Positions 15,123 through 23,110 of a DNA stretch of 64,000 nt are shown here, one piece after another (position 1 is the first letter of the stretch; each line of letters begins with the position of its first letter). Under the pieces are notes generated by a model. That model was given only the letters and a program-made list of their open reading frames with translations. It made no database searches and was not told where the DNA came from. The stretch spans positions 1 through 64,000 of the forward strand of contig SVSG01000004.1 in the NCBI GenBank assembly GCA_015064415.1, in the 5' to 3' direction. The position numbers and the translations under genes are program-made. The DNA is from Oscillospiraceae bacterium. GTDB taxonomy: Bacteria > Bacillota > Clostridia > Oscillospirales > CAG-272.

Positions 15123-16493
15123 ATGCAAATTTTCGATACCATCGCCGCCGTGTCCACGCCGCGCGGGAAGGGCGGCATCGCCGTGCTGCGCATTTCGGGC
15201 GCGGACACGCGCGCCATCCTGCAAAAGGTGTTCCGTCCGTTTGCAAAAGGGGCGGATTTCTCACCCCGTTATGCCACTTATGGCGAAATTCTCGCCGCTG
15301 ACGGCAGCGTCATGGACGAGGGGATCGCCACCTTTTTCCAAACCCCCCGCTCCTTTACGGGCGAGGACGTGGCCGAGCTTTCCTGCCACGGGGGAGCCCT
15401 CTTAACCGAGCAGGTGCTCACCCGCGTGCTGGAGGCGGGCGCAAGGCCCGCCACGGCGGGGGAGTTCACCCGCCGCGCCGTGATGAACGGCAAAATGAAG
15501 CTTTCCTCCGCCGAGGCGCTGGGTGCGCTCCTGGAGGCGAAAACCGAGGGGCAACTGCACCTCGCGCGCGGCGGCATGGCGGGCAAGCTGTCGGACGCAC
15601 TGGCGCGCGCGTTCTCGCGTTTGTCGCTCTTGCTTGCCGACGTGTATGCCAAGATCGATTTCCCCGACGAAGACCTCAACAGTATGAGCCGTGAGGAGCT
15701 GATTGCGCAATTAGTGGCACAACGGGGCGAGTTATCCGCACTTTGTGACACCTACCGCGCGGGTCACGCCGTCGCGGAGGGAATCTCCACCGTGATCTGC
15801 GGCCCCGTCAACGCGGGCAAATCCACGCTCTATAACGCGATGGTCGGGCACGAGGCCGCTATCGTCACCGACGTGGCGGGCACCACCAGAGATATTTTGA
15901 GCGAAACGGTCGCCATGGGGCGGGTCACGCTTCGCCTTTTCGATACGGCGGGCTTGCGCGAGACCGCTGACACCGTTGAGGGCATCGGCGTGGCACGCGC
16001 GCGTGCCGCAATGGAGGAGGCCGAGCTCATCCTTTGTGTGCTCAACGCCTCGGCACCCGCAGACGCAGAGGTGCGATCCCTCCTTGCGGAAATGAAGCAA
16101 AAACAGGCACCCGTTGTGCTGATTTTGAATCAATGCGACCGCGGAGACCGCTTTCCTGCAGAGCTGCTTGCGGACTTTGCGCACGTGGTACGCGTGTCTG
16201 CCGCCACGGGCGAGATCGGGGAGCTGCGCACCCTCATCGAGGGGCTTTACCTCTCGGATGGGATCAATCTGCGCGACGATGCCATCGTCGCAAACGCGCG
16301 TCAGTATGCCGCGCTCTCCCGCGCCGTCGAGGCGCTTTCCGCCTCGATCGAGGCACTTTCCCTGGACGTGCCGCTGGATGCCGCCTGCGTGGATGCCGAG
16401 CTTGCCATGTCCGCGCTCGGCGAGGTGGACGGCCGCGCCGTGGACGAGCAGATCCTTACGGATATTTTTGCGAATTTTTGTGTAGGGAAATAA
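15123..16493 (+). CDS. mnmE: tRNA modification GTPase MnmE
   Basis: The 456-residue protein starts MQIFDTIAAVSTPRGKGGIAVLRISG, the conserved folate-binding N-terminal domain. A G domain follows with GPVNAGKS (P-loop, near residue 224), DVAGTTRD, DTAGLRE and NQCD. The C-terminus ends FCVGK, with the functional CxGK-type ending. With MnmG it modifies wobble uridines of tRNAs. No good ribosome site precedes the ATG; the hairpin repeat lies immediately upstream. The mnmG partner is not in the window. Confidence 0.96.
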   Translation: MQIFDTIAAVSTPRGKGGIAVLRISGADTRAILQKVFRPFAKGADFSPRYATYGEILAADGSVMDEGIATFFQTPRSFTGEDVAELSCHGGALLTEQVLTRVLEAGARPATAGEFTRRAVMNGKMKLSSAEALGALLEAKTEGQLHLARGGMAGKLSDALARAFSRLSLLLADVYAKIDFPDEDLNSMSREELIAQLVAQRGELSALCDTYRAGHAVAEGISTVICGPVNAGKSTLYNAMVGHEAAIVTDVAGTTRDILSETVAMGRVTLRLFDTAGLRETADTVEGIGVARARAAMEEAELILCVLNASAPADAEVRSLLAEMKQKQAPVVLILNQCDRGDRFPAELLADFAHVVRVSAATGEIGELRTLIEGLYLSDGINLRDDAIVANARQYAALSRAVEALSASIEALSLDVPLDAACVDAELAMSALGEVDGRAVDEQILTDIFANFCVGK

Positions 16494-16496
16494 GGT

Positions 16497-16546
16497 TAGG
16501 GGGAGCTTTTGCAAAAGCTCCCCCTAAGACCCCCGCAAAAACCTCA
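16497..16546. repeat. Dispersed hairpin element, copy 4
   Basis: Arms TTAGGGGGAGCTTTT and AAAAGCTCCCCCTAA are perfect, followed by GACCCCCGCAAAAACC (the reverse-orientation flank). It lies four bases after mnmE and probably also ends its transcript. Confidence 0.75.
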
Positions 16547-16604
16547 AAGCAAAGAGTGAGGTGCAAACAAGGCGAACAGCCGCATTATTTTTTCATATAA
16601 AAGC

Positions 16605-16637
16605 AAAAACGGCGCGTTTCAACGCGCCGTTTTTGTT
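16605..16637 (-). terminator. Terminator for ferredoxin
   Basis: AAAAACGGCGCGTT and AACGCGCCGTTTTT pair around TC, just past the ferredoxin stop on the minus strand. Confidence 0.85.
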
Positions 16638-16644
16638 ATGTAGA

Positions 16645-16815
16645 TCAGTCGATATTGGGAGCGCCCACAGGGCAGACGCCCGCACAGACACCGCACTCGA
16701 TGCATTTGCTCTCGTCGATCATCATCTTGTTGTCCTTCAGATCAATGGCCTCTACGGGGCACATTCTGGCGCACGCGCCGCAGCCGACACACGCGTCGGA
16801 AATTTTGTATGACAT
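16645..16815 (-). CDS. 2[4Fe-4S] ferredoxin
   Basis: The gene is too short for the ORF track. ATG 16815 follows GGAGGT. The 56-residue product has two classical clusters, CVGCGACARMCP and CIECGVCAGVCP (CxxCxxCxxxCP twice), as in clostridial ferredoxins. It is a soluble electron carrier for low-potential redox enzymes. It stands alone between its own ribosome site and terminator, with a hairpin repeat behind the promoter region. Confidence 0.95.
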   Translation of the reverse strand: MSYKISDACVGCGACARMCPVEAIDLKDNKMMIDESKCIECGVCAGVCPVGAPNID

Positions 16816-16914
16816 GGTATAGTACCTCCATCAGTTTTTAGCTTTCTCGGATGACACGCAAGGTGCAGAGAAAAATGGGGAATAGCGCAATTTGTTTGCA
16901 CTTTTCCCTTTCGT

Positions 16915-16970
16915 GAAAGGATTTTTGAAAGGGTTTTAGGGAAAACTTTTGCAAAAGTTTTCCCTAACGC
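16915..16970. repeat. Dispersed hairpin element, copy 5
   Basis: AAGGATTTTTGAAAGGGTTTT leads into perfect arms AGGGAAAACTTTTG and CAAAAGTTTTCCCT. It lies five bases past the end of the CobW-DUF1980 gene. Confidence 0.75.
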
Positions 16971-16974
16971 ATCC

Positions 16975-17919
16975 TCAATAAAACACCGCAAGCGGGTCGC
17001 GCGGCTCGCTGGTGAGGGCGGAATCAAGGGCGTAAAGCACGGGACCGTCGCCGCCGTACATCTTGTGCTTTTGCACGCGCAGCTCGGCGGTGACGATCAG
17101 CCATTCGCCGGTTTTGAAGGGTACGTCCCGCTTGAAATTGCACACCATGCCGCTGAAGGCAATGTCATCGGCACAGCAGGTCATCACGTGGCGGCCGATG
17201 ATGATGGCATTTTTGCCAAGCTGAGGATTGCGCGCGATCATGCCCTTGAACTTGACGGTGCGCCCATCCCATTCGGGCAGGGACTCGCCAAGATCACGGT
17301 AGAAAAAGGCGTAGTCGCGGTCCTCGATCGTCACCACGGGGGCGTTCACATCGAAGGGCAGGGGATCCTCGATGGTGTCATACTCCAGCTCATCCCCCAC
17401 GTCATAGGCGATCTGCGCGCGGCGGCTGACGGCGCGCACCAGCTTGTGCAGCTCGTTTCTGTCCACACCGTCCACGCGGTTGAACATGACGGTGTCGGCG
17501 TCCTTCAGCTTGTCAAACACAAGCGAGCGCATGTTCGCGTTGTAGGCAAGAATGCTGGAGGCATCCGCAAAGAAAAGCTGCTGGAAAATGAACCAGTTGC
17601 GCGGCAGCGCGGCGTAAAGCGTGTCCAGCTGCCACATCCCGTTGTACTCAATAACTACGCGGTCGATCACGTGCTTTTTCTCATACTCGGCCAGCAGCTC
17701 GGGTGTGAGGTCGCTCTCGTTTTCGATCACAAGCTGACGGACGTTCTGCCCGTAAAAGCGGGTGGGATCGTATTCCTCGATGCCCTCCTCGCAAACGATG
17801 AGCAGAATTTTGCACCCGTCGTTGAAATTTTGGTCCTCCAGCGTTTCCTGGATCATTTTGGTTTTGCCGGATTCCAGAAAGCCGGTGAAAAGATAGATCG
17901 GCGTTTGTTCCTTGTTCAT
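16975..17919 (-). CDS. CobW-type GTPase with DUF1980-like C-terminal domain
   Basis: The 314-residue protein has a G3E GTPase domain of the CobW family: P-loop GFLESGKT at residues 13-20, VIEYNGMW in the switch region, and FNRVDGVDRNEL in the NKxD position. Residues from about 215 on (VKFKGMIARNP, GRHVMTCCADDIAFSGMVC, GEWLIVTAELRVQ) resemble the DUF1980/YcgQ-type OB-like domain, normally found in a separate zinc-regulated membrane-associated protein. It lacks the CxCC metal motif of classical CobW proteins. It follows the His-rich CobW gene by nine bases. Metal delivery to a membrane partner is an inference. Confidence 0.75.
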   Translation of the reverse strand: MNKEQTPIYLFTGFLESGKTKMIQETLEDQNFNDGCKILLIVCEEGIEEYDPTRFYGQNVRQLVIENESDLTPELLAEYEKKHVIDRVVIEYNGMWQLDTLYAALPRNWFIFQQLFFADASSILAYNANMRSLVFDKLKDADTVMFNRVDGVDRNELHKLVRAVSRRAQIAYDVGDELEYDTIEDPLPFDVNAPVVTIEDRDYAFFYRDLGESLPEWDGRTVKFKGMIARNPQLGKNAIIIGRHVMTCCADDIAFSGMVCNFKRDVPFKTGEWLIVTAELRVQKHKMYGGDGPVLYALDSALTSEPRDPLAVFY

Positions 17920-17928
17920 AACGGCTCC

Positions 17929-19140
17929 TTATTTCAGCTCGGCGCCGAAGAGGTCGGAAAGCGCCGCGCGGTCAAGGTCGGCACCGATCACGCAAAGGCG
18001 ACCGATGATGGCGGCGCTGCCCTCGCGCACGTCGGGCTCGCCGGGGACGTAGTCAAAGTGGAGCCAGCAGCCCTCGCCCTTGACGATGCCCTTGGCGCGC
18101 AGTACCGTACCGTATGCGGGGTTGGCAAGCGCGTGCAAAGCGGCATTTAGTGCCTCAACGGTATAAGTTTTAGCGGTTTCCGCACCGTAGCTGACGAATA
18201 CCTCGTCGGCGTGGTGATGGTGGTGATGATCGTGGTCATGATGATCGTGGTCATGATGATCGTGATCGTGATGATCGTGATCATGACAGCCGCAGGTGCA
18301 GTGCTCGTCATGCTCGTGATGATGTTCATGCTCATGATGATGTTCGTGCTCGTGGTGATGCTCATGCTCATGATGATGCTCCTCGTGATCATGGTCATGG
18401 TGGTGTTCATGATGCTCGTGCTCGTGATCGTGACAGCCGCAGGTACAGTGCTCGTCATGCTCGTGGTGATGCTCGTGCTCATGATGATGTTCATGCTCGT
18501 GGTGATGATGCTCATGCTCCAGGTGCTCCTTGGTGGCCTCCAGCGTGTCGCGGCGCTCAATGGCCTCCAACAGCTGTGCGCCCGTCAGCTCGTCCCAGTC
18601 GGTGGTGACGATCACGGCGTTTTCATTTTGCGCGCGGCAAAGCGCCACGGCGGCGTCCACCTTCTCGCCCGAAAGCTTGCCCGTGTGCGACAGCACAATG
18701 GTGCCCGCGTGTGCGATCTGATCGCCGAAAAATTCACCGAAGTTCTTCATATACATCTTGCATTTGCCCGCGTCCACCACGGTGACGAAGGAGGAAAGCG
18801 TCAGCTTGTCCTCGCCCACGTTTTTGACGGCGCGGATCACGTCGGAAAGCTTGCCGACGCCGGAGGGCTCGATCAGGATGCGGTCGGGGGCATACTCCTG
18901 CAGCACCTTGACCAGCGCCTTGCCAAAGTCACCCACAAGCGAGCAGCAGATGCACCCCGAGTTCATCTCGGTCACGTTGATGCCCGCGTCCGCCAGAAAG
19001 CCGCCGTCAATGCCGATCTCGCCGAACTCGTTTTCGATCAGCACCAGCTTCTCGCCGGCATAGGCCTCCCTTATCAGCTTCTTGATCAGCGTGGTCTTAC
19101 CCGCGCCGAGAAATCCGGAAAAAATATCAATTTTCGTCAT
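17929..19140 (-). CDS. CobW/ZNG1-like zinc-chaperone GTPase with very long His-rich region
   Basis: The 403-residue protein has P-loop SGFLGAGKTT, the metal site SGCICCSL (CxCC), IEPSGVGK and a C-terminal CobW_C domain (YTVEALNAALHAL...). Between the GTPase and C-terminal domain, about residues 205-315, lies a His/Glu/Asp stretch of over 100 residues with two copies of EHDEHCTCGCHDH. These would bind many zinc ions, as a store or transfer site. Proteins of this family deliver metal to target enzymes at the cost of GTP. It sits between thiI and the second CobW gene with short gaps (23 and 9 bases). Confidence 0.88.
   Translation of the reverse strand: MTKIDIFSGFLGAGKTTLIKKLIREAYAGEKLVLIENEFGEIGIDGGFLADAGINVTEMNSGCICCSLVGDFGKALVKVLQEYAPDRILIEPSGVGKLSDVIRAVKNVGEDKLTLSSFVTVVDAGKCKMYMKNFGEFFGDQIAHAGTIVLSHTGKLSGEKVDAAVALCRAQNENAVIVTTDWDELTGAQLLEAIERRDTLEATKEHLEHEHHHHEHEHHHEHEHHHEHDEHCTCGCHDHEHEHHEHHHDHDHEEHHHEHEHHHEHEHHHEHEHHHEHDEHCTCGCHDHDHHDHDHHDHDHHDHDHHHHHHADEVFVSYGAETAKTYTVEALNAALHALANPAYGTVLRAKGIVKGEGCWLHFDYVPGEPDVREGSAAIIGRLCVIGADLDRAALSDLFGAELK
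18205..18520. repeat. In-frame tandem repeat coding His-rich region
   Basis: GTGATGATG/GTGCTCATG-type triplet repeats in the DNA encode HEHEHHHEH runs on the minus strand, including two copies of a longer unit containing CATGACAGCCGCAGGTGCAG-like text. This is a coding microsatellite prone to length change. The plus-strand Met/Val-rich ORF is an artefact. Confidence 0.85.
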
Positions 19141-19163
19141 ACGTATCTCCTTTTTTGTGTCAA

Positions 19164-20342
19164 TTAAAACTTCGCCTTGATGTAGAAGGTCTGCAACGTC
19201 TCCATCGCCGCGTCACAAAGCTCGGCGAAGGGGAGCTTGGCCTCCTGCTCCTCCACACGGGCGGGAACGGGGCGAGTTTTGGGGTGTCTGGGGGTGAAAA
19301 CGGTGCAGCAATCCTCAAAGGGGAGGATCGAGGTCTCAAAGGTGTCGATGCGGCGCGAGATCTGCACGATCTCGTCCTTGTCCATACCGATCAGAGGACG
19401 GAAAACGGGGTAACGTGCCATCATATTCGTGACCGCCAGCGCCTGCATCGTCTGCGACGCCACCTGCCCTAAGCTCTCACCCGTGATGAGTGCCTCGCAG
19501 GAGAATTTTTCCGCCACGCGGTTGGCAAGCTCCATCATATAGCGGCGCAAAAGGAGGGTGAAGTATTCCTCGTCGCACGCCTTCACCAATTTTTCCTGAA
19601 TGTCGGTAAGGGAAATGATATGTAGTTGCATGCTGCCGCTCCAGCGCGCGACAAGCGCCGCAAGATCCAACACCTTCTGGCGCGCCTGCTCGCTGGTGTA
19701 GGGCATGGACTCAAAGTAGAGTGCCTCCAATCTCACGCCGCGCTTGGCCATCATCCAGCCCGCCACGGGGGAGTCGATGCCGCCGGAGAGGAGCAACAGC
19801 CCCTTGCCGTTGGTGCCGACGGGGAGCCCCCCCGCGCCCTTGAACTGTCCCGCGTGCACGTAGGCCGCGCGATCGCGTACCTCCACGCGCACCGTGATCT
19901 CGGGATCGTGCACGTTCACGCGCATACGGGGGCAGGCAGAAAGCACCGCCGCGCCCGCCAGCTTGGAAATTTCGGGGGAGGAGAGCGGAAAGAGCTTATC
20001 CGAGCGCTTTGCCTCCACCTTGAAGGTCTTTTTACCCACCAAAAATTGCGGGATATAGCTTTTGACCGTTTCCAGAATGCTTTCCATGTTTTTCTCGGCC
20101 ACAGCGGCGCGTACCACGCCGGAAATGCCGAATACGCGGCACGCGGCCTCAAAGGCGCCGTCAAGATCGCAGAAATCGTCCAGCGGCTCAATGGTCATGG
20201 TGCTTTGCACGTTGCGCACCGAAAAGCTGCCGAAGGATTGCAGGCGGTACTTCATATCCTTGACCAGCGCGCTTTCAAATTGGCCGCGATTCGCACCCTT
20301 GAGCACGATCTCGCCGTATTTACAAAGAATAATTTCCTTCAT
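19164..20342 (-). CDS. thiI: tRNA 4-thiouridine sulfurtransferase ThiI
   Basis: The 392-residue protein begins MKEIILCKYGEIVLKGANRGQFE, typical of ThiI. It has a THUMP domain (VEAKRSDKLFPLSSPEISKLAG) and a PP-loop (LLLSGGIDSPVAGWMMAKRG). It ends without the rhodanese domain, as in most Firmicutes. The enzyme adds sulfur to U8 of tRNA and can feed thiazole synthesis. Its start overlaps the preceding DUF2007-like gene by four bases. A dedicated cysteine desulfurase gene often lies next to thiI but is absent here. Confidence 0.95.
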   Translation of the reverse strand: MKEIILCKYGEIVLKGANRGQFESALVKDMKYRLQSFGSFSVRNVQSTMTIEPLDDFCDLDGAFEAACRVFGISGVVRAAVAEKNMESILETVKSYIPQFLVGKKTFKVEAKRSDKLFPLSSPEISKLAGAAVLSACPRMRVNVHDPEITVRVEVRDRAAYVHAGQFKGAGGLPVGTNGKGLLLLSGGIDSPVAGWMMAKRGVRLEALYFESMPYTSEQARQKVLDLAALVARWSGSMQLHIISLTDIQEKLVKACDEEYFTLLLRRYMMELANRVAEKFSCEALITGESLGQVASQTMQALAVTNMMARYPVFRPLIGMDKDEIVQISRRIDTFETSILPFEDCCTVFTPRHPKTRPVPARVEEQEAKLPFAELCDAAMETLQTFYIKAKF

Positions 20343-20632
20343 TGTGCGTCCTCTCCGTCCTCGGCAATGCTGTCCACGTCAAAAAGCGACTCCATCAGCC
20401 CGTTTGCCTTTTCCAGATCGTCGGGGGCGACCAGAATGTCGGTGCCGTACATCGAATATCCCGTGATCAGGCGCACCGCGCCGCCGCTGCCGCGGTCCTT
20501 TTTCACAAACAGGATCCCCTCGTCGGCAAGCACCTCCTCGGCCATATTCACCGATACGTCATCGTGAAAGGTGCGAAGCAGTACAAGATCCTCGTCGTGT
20601 GCGGGTTTGTCCAGACCAAAAAGCTTATCCAT
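20339..20632 (-). CDS. DUF2007-like small protein
   Basis: I choose ATG 20632 (MDKLFGLDKPAHDEDLVLLRTF) after GGGAGGAATTTACG. The 97-residue protein fits the DUF2007/putative signal-transducing fold: VLLRTFHDDVSVNMAEEVLADEGI followed by GTDILVAPDDLEKANGLM, that is, helix-strand elements with a final acidic tail. Function unknown; such proteins are ferredoxin-fold. It is the first gene of the operon with thiI and both CobW GTPases and overlaps thiI by ATGA. Confidence 0.75.
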   Translation of the reverse strand: MDKLFGLDKPAHDEDLVLLRTFHDDVSVNMAEEVLADEGILFVKKDRGSGGAVRLITGYSMYGTDILVAPDDLEKANGLMESLFDVDSIAEDGEDAQ

Positions 20633-20750
20633 CGTAAATTCCTCCCGGAAAATAAGTTTCATCTTATTATTGTAACACAAAGTGCGGAAAAATACAAGAG
20701 CCACGCGCACAAAAGGGGCGCGCCGTGGGAAATTTTGCATAGGCGGAGAC

Positions 20751-20830
20751 GGTGGGGGATGCCTTTTTCGAAAGGCATCCCCCACACCCCCTTTGAAAAG
20801 ATTTTATGGCATTTGTGGATAATGCGAACA
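20751..20830. repeat. Dispersed hairpin element, copy 6 (inverted relative to copy 2)
   Basis: GTGGGGGATGCCTTT and AAAGGCATCCCCCAC arms, then ACCCCCTTTGAAAAGATTTT and TGGCATTTGTGGATAATGCG. The last about 50 bases are the reverse complement of 5620-5665. The stretch 20831-20988 carries the inverted copy of the CCTCCCGGACG repeat. I see no gene between 20633 and 21430. Confidence 0.75.
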
Positions 20831-20988
20831 ACGCGGTGATACCGTCCTACGGTTTTTGAAAATTCCCGCCGAACGGTGCGGCGCTTCGCGAACATTGTAG
20901 GGACCGGCCTCCCGGACGGTCCGTTTATGTATCGCGGATTGCGGGTTTGTGCGCTATTTTCAGAAAAGCAAAAAGTTTTTTCTTTTTT

Positions 20989-21205
20989 GTGTCATCCTGA
21001 GCGAGCGAACAAACGCGAGCCGAAGGATCTCGCCCGCGCAAAGCAAGCGCGGGCGCGGTGTGTACGCACCAAACTCCTCTGCAAATGTTACTTTGCGTGC
21101 ATGGAACTGCAACGCTTTTTCTTAGATCCCGCAACGGCTTCGCGTTGCGGTTTGCTCGTTTGCTTTGCTGCACCTCGCAAACTTCGACTGCGCTCAGGAT
21201 GACAC
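20989..21205. repeat. MITE-like element with 15-bp terminal inverted repeats
   Basis: GTGTCATCCTGAGCG (20989-21003) and CGCTCAGGATGACAC (21191-21205) are perfect inverted repeats bounding 217 bases without coding potential. A bacterial repeat with the same ends is widespread in gut Firmicutes. Confidence 0.7.
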
Positions 21206-21430
21206 GGACGGGAAAACATCGTGGATAGCGAGTCATTCGTGAATGACCCCCTACGGTCTTTGTGTAGCCGTTTCAGGTACAACGGTATGCCGTTTTTTCG
21301 ACATTCTTCGATTTTTTTGCATATACTGGAAATGAAAAAATCGGGCGAGATGACTAATCCCGCGCGATTTGGCAAAAAATAAGGGCAAACACATACTGCC
21401 GTCTTGTGCGGCGATCGGAGGAGAACGAAC

Positions 21431-21928
21431 ATGACAAACGCATACAAGCGCGGTGATATTTATTATGCGGACTTAAGCCCCGTAGTGGGCTCAGAGCAGG
21501 GGGGACTTCGCCCCGTGCTGATCATACAGAACGACGTGGGGAACAAATACAGCCCGACGGTGATCGCGGCGGCGATCACCTCGCGCATGGGCAAAACCAA
21601 ATTGCCCACGCACATTGACCTGCACGCGGAGCGTGCGGGGCTCTCGCGCGACTCGATCGTGCTGCTGGAGCAGCTGCGCACGCTGGATAAGCGGCGGCTG
21701 AAGGAGCGGATGGGGCATCTGGACGAGGAGACGATGCACGAGATCGATACGGCGATCGCCGTGAGCCTCGGGCTGGTGCCGCGCGAGACAGTGTACGCCG
21801 CGCGCGCCACGGCGCGGCGGGTGTCGGTTGCGGCAAGCACCGATTCGAGCGCGCAAGGGGTGGCGGAGTCCCCGCGCGAGCAGACGGTCGCCGCCGTAAC
21901 GGTGGAAAAGCCGGTAGGCACCACGTGA
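21431..21928 (+). CDS. MazF/PemK-family endoribonuclease toxin
   Basis: I choose ATG 21431 after GGAGGAGAACGAAC. The first about 115 residues match MazF/Ndo[32 protein letters not shown], then [14 protein letters not shown], and [14 protein letters not shown]. Such toxins cut mRNA at short single-stranded sites. The C-terminal 50 residues form an unusual low-complexity tail ([15 protein letters not shown]). The usual antitoxin gene does not precede it: upstream DNA is a repeat and about 200 non-coding bases. Typical NdoA is 116 residues, so the tail is an extension. Confidence 0.88.
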   Translation: MTNAYKRGDIYYADLSPVVGSEQGGLRPVLIIQNDVGNKYSPTVIAAAITSRMGKTKLPTHIDLHAERAGLSRDSIVLLEQLRTLDKRRLKERMGHLDEETMHEIDTAIAVSLGLVPRETVYAARATARRVSVAASTDSSAQGVAESPREQTVAAVTVEKPVGTT

Positions 21929-22010
21929 AGCGGCAGGCGAGGGAGACGCTCAAAAACACGGCTCCAAGGGCAAGATACTCTATATTTACAATATATTTTT
22001 GTGAAAGGGC

Positions 22011-22039
22011 TTGATTTTTCTTTCATTATCTTGTAAAAT
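22011..22039 (+). promoter_or_regulatory. Promoter for aldolase
   Basis: TTGATT (22011-22016), 17 bases, TAAAAT (22034-22039). Confidence 0.65.
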
Positions 22040-22078
22040 ATAAGGTGGTGAAAAAATTAACAAAAAGGAGAAATCAAA

Positions 22079-23038
22079 ATGGCTCTTGTTACAACCAAGG
22101 AAATGTTCAAAAAGGCCTACGAGGGCGGTTACGCCATCGGCGCTTTTAACATCAACAATATGGAGATCATCCAGGCAATTACCGAGGCAGCTGCCGAGGA
22201 AAAGTCCCCCGTTATCCTGCAGGTGTCTGCCGGCGCACGTAAGTACGCCAAGCACGCTTACCTGATGGCTCTTGCCAAGGCCGCTATCGAGGACAGCGGC
22301 ATCGACCTCGCGCTCCACCTGGACCACGGCGCAGATTTCGAGATCTGCAAGTCCTGCATCGACGGCGGCTTCACCTCCGTGATGATCGACGGCTCTCACC
22401 ATTCCTACGAGGATAACGTGGCGCTGACCAAGAAGGTCGTTGACTACGCACACGAACGTGGCGTAGTGGTCGAGGGCGAGCTGGGCGTGCTGGCAGGCGT
22501 TGAGGATGACGTCGTGGCCGAGCACTCCTCCTACACCCGTCCCGAGGAGGTTGAGGATTTCGTGACCCGCACGGGCGTGGACTCTCTTGCCATCTCCATC
22601 GGTACCTCTCACGGCGCTTACAAGTTCACCGCCAAGCAGTGCACCCGCAACGCTGACGGCATCCTTGTGCCCCCTCCGCTCCGCTTCGATATTCTGGAGG
22701 AGATTGAAAAGAGACTTCCCGGCTTCCCGATCGTTCTGCACGGTGCCTCCTCTGTTTCTCAGGCACACGTCAAGGAGATCAACGAGCTCGGCGGTGCTCT
22801 GCCGGATGCCGTGGGCATTCCCGAAGAGCAGCTGAGAAAGGCCGCAGGTATGGCTGTTTGTAAGATCAACATCGACTCCGATATCCGTCTTGCCATGACC
22901 GCAGGCATCCGCCGCGTGTTCAGCGCAGAGCCCTCCGTATTCGACCCCCGCGGCTACCTCACCGTGGCACGCGCCGAGGTCAAGAAGATGGTTCAGCACA
23001 AGATCAAGAACGTGCTCGGCTCCTCCGGCACGCTTTAA
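22079..23038 (+). CDS. fba: Class II fructose-bisphosphate aldolase
   Basis: The 319-residue protein begins MALVTTKEMFKKAYEGGYAIGAFNINN and has the zinc-binding HLDHG (LALHLDHGADFE), the GSHHSYEDN region and the later catalytic-site stretches HGAYKF and LHGASSVSQ, all typical of class II aldolases of the Firmicutes type. It cleaves fructose 1,6-bisphosphate in glycolysis. Start after AAAAGGAG. Codon bias is strong, as for transketolase. Confidence 0.96.
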   Translation: MALVTTKEMFKKAYEGGYAIGAFNINNMEIIQAITEAAAEEKSPVILQVSAGARKYAKHAYLMALAKAAIEDSGIDLALHLDHGADFEICKSCIDGGFTSVMIDGSHHSYEDNVALTKKVVDYAHERGVVVEGELGVLAGVEDDVVAEHSSYTRPEEVEDFVTRTGVDSLAISIGTSHGAYKFTAKQCTRNADGILVPPPLRFDILEEIEKRLPGFPIVLHGASSVSQAHVKEINELGGALPDAVGIPEEQLRKAAGMAVCKINIDSDIRLAMTAGIRRVFSAEPSVFDPRGYLTVARAEVKKMVQHKIKNVLGSSGTL

Positions 23039-23056
23039 TCCGTAGCATAGCCATTC

Positions 23057-23090
23057 GGGGCTGCTGCCGCTTGCAGCAGCCCCGTTTTTC
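23057..23090 (+). terminator. Terminator after fba
   Basis: GGGGCTGCTGC pairs with GCAGCAGCCCC, then GTTTTTC. Confidence 0.88.
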
Positions 23091-23110
23091 ATACCGTTTG
23101 GGGGGTAAAT

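Noticed and set aside
18205-18520. CRISPR-like or regulatory tandem repeat
   Set aside because: The periodicity is of three to six bases and comes from His/Glu/Asp codons of the CobW gene on the minus strand; there are no unique spacers.
18211-19167. 318-residue plus-strand ORF rich in Met and Val
   Set aside because: It is the antisense shadow of the His-rich CobW gene.
21240-21430. Antitoxin gene before mazF
   Set aside because: No reading frame with a ribosome site and helix-rich protein was found in this stretch.
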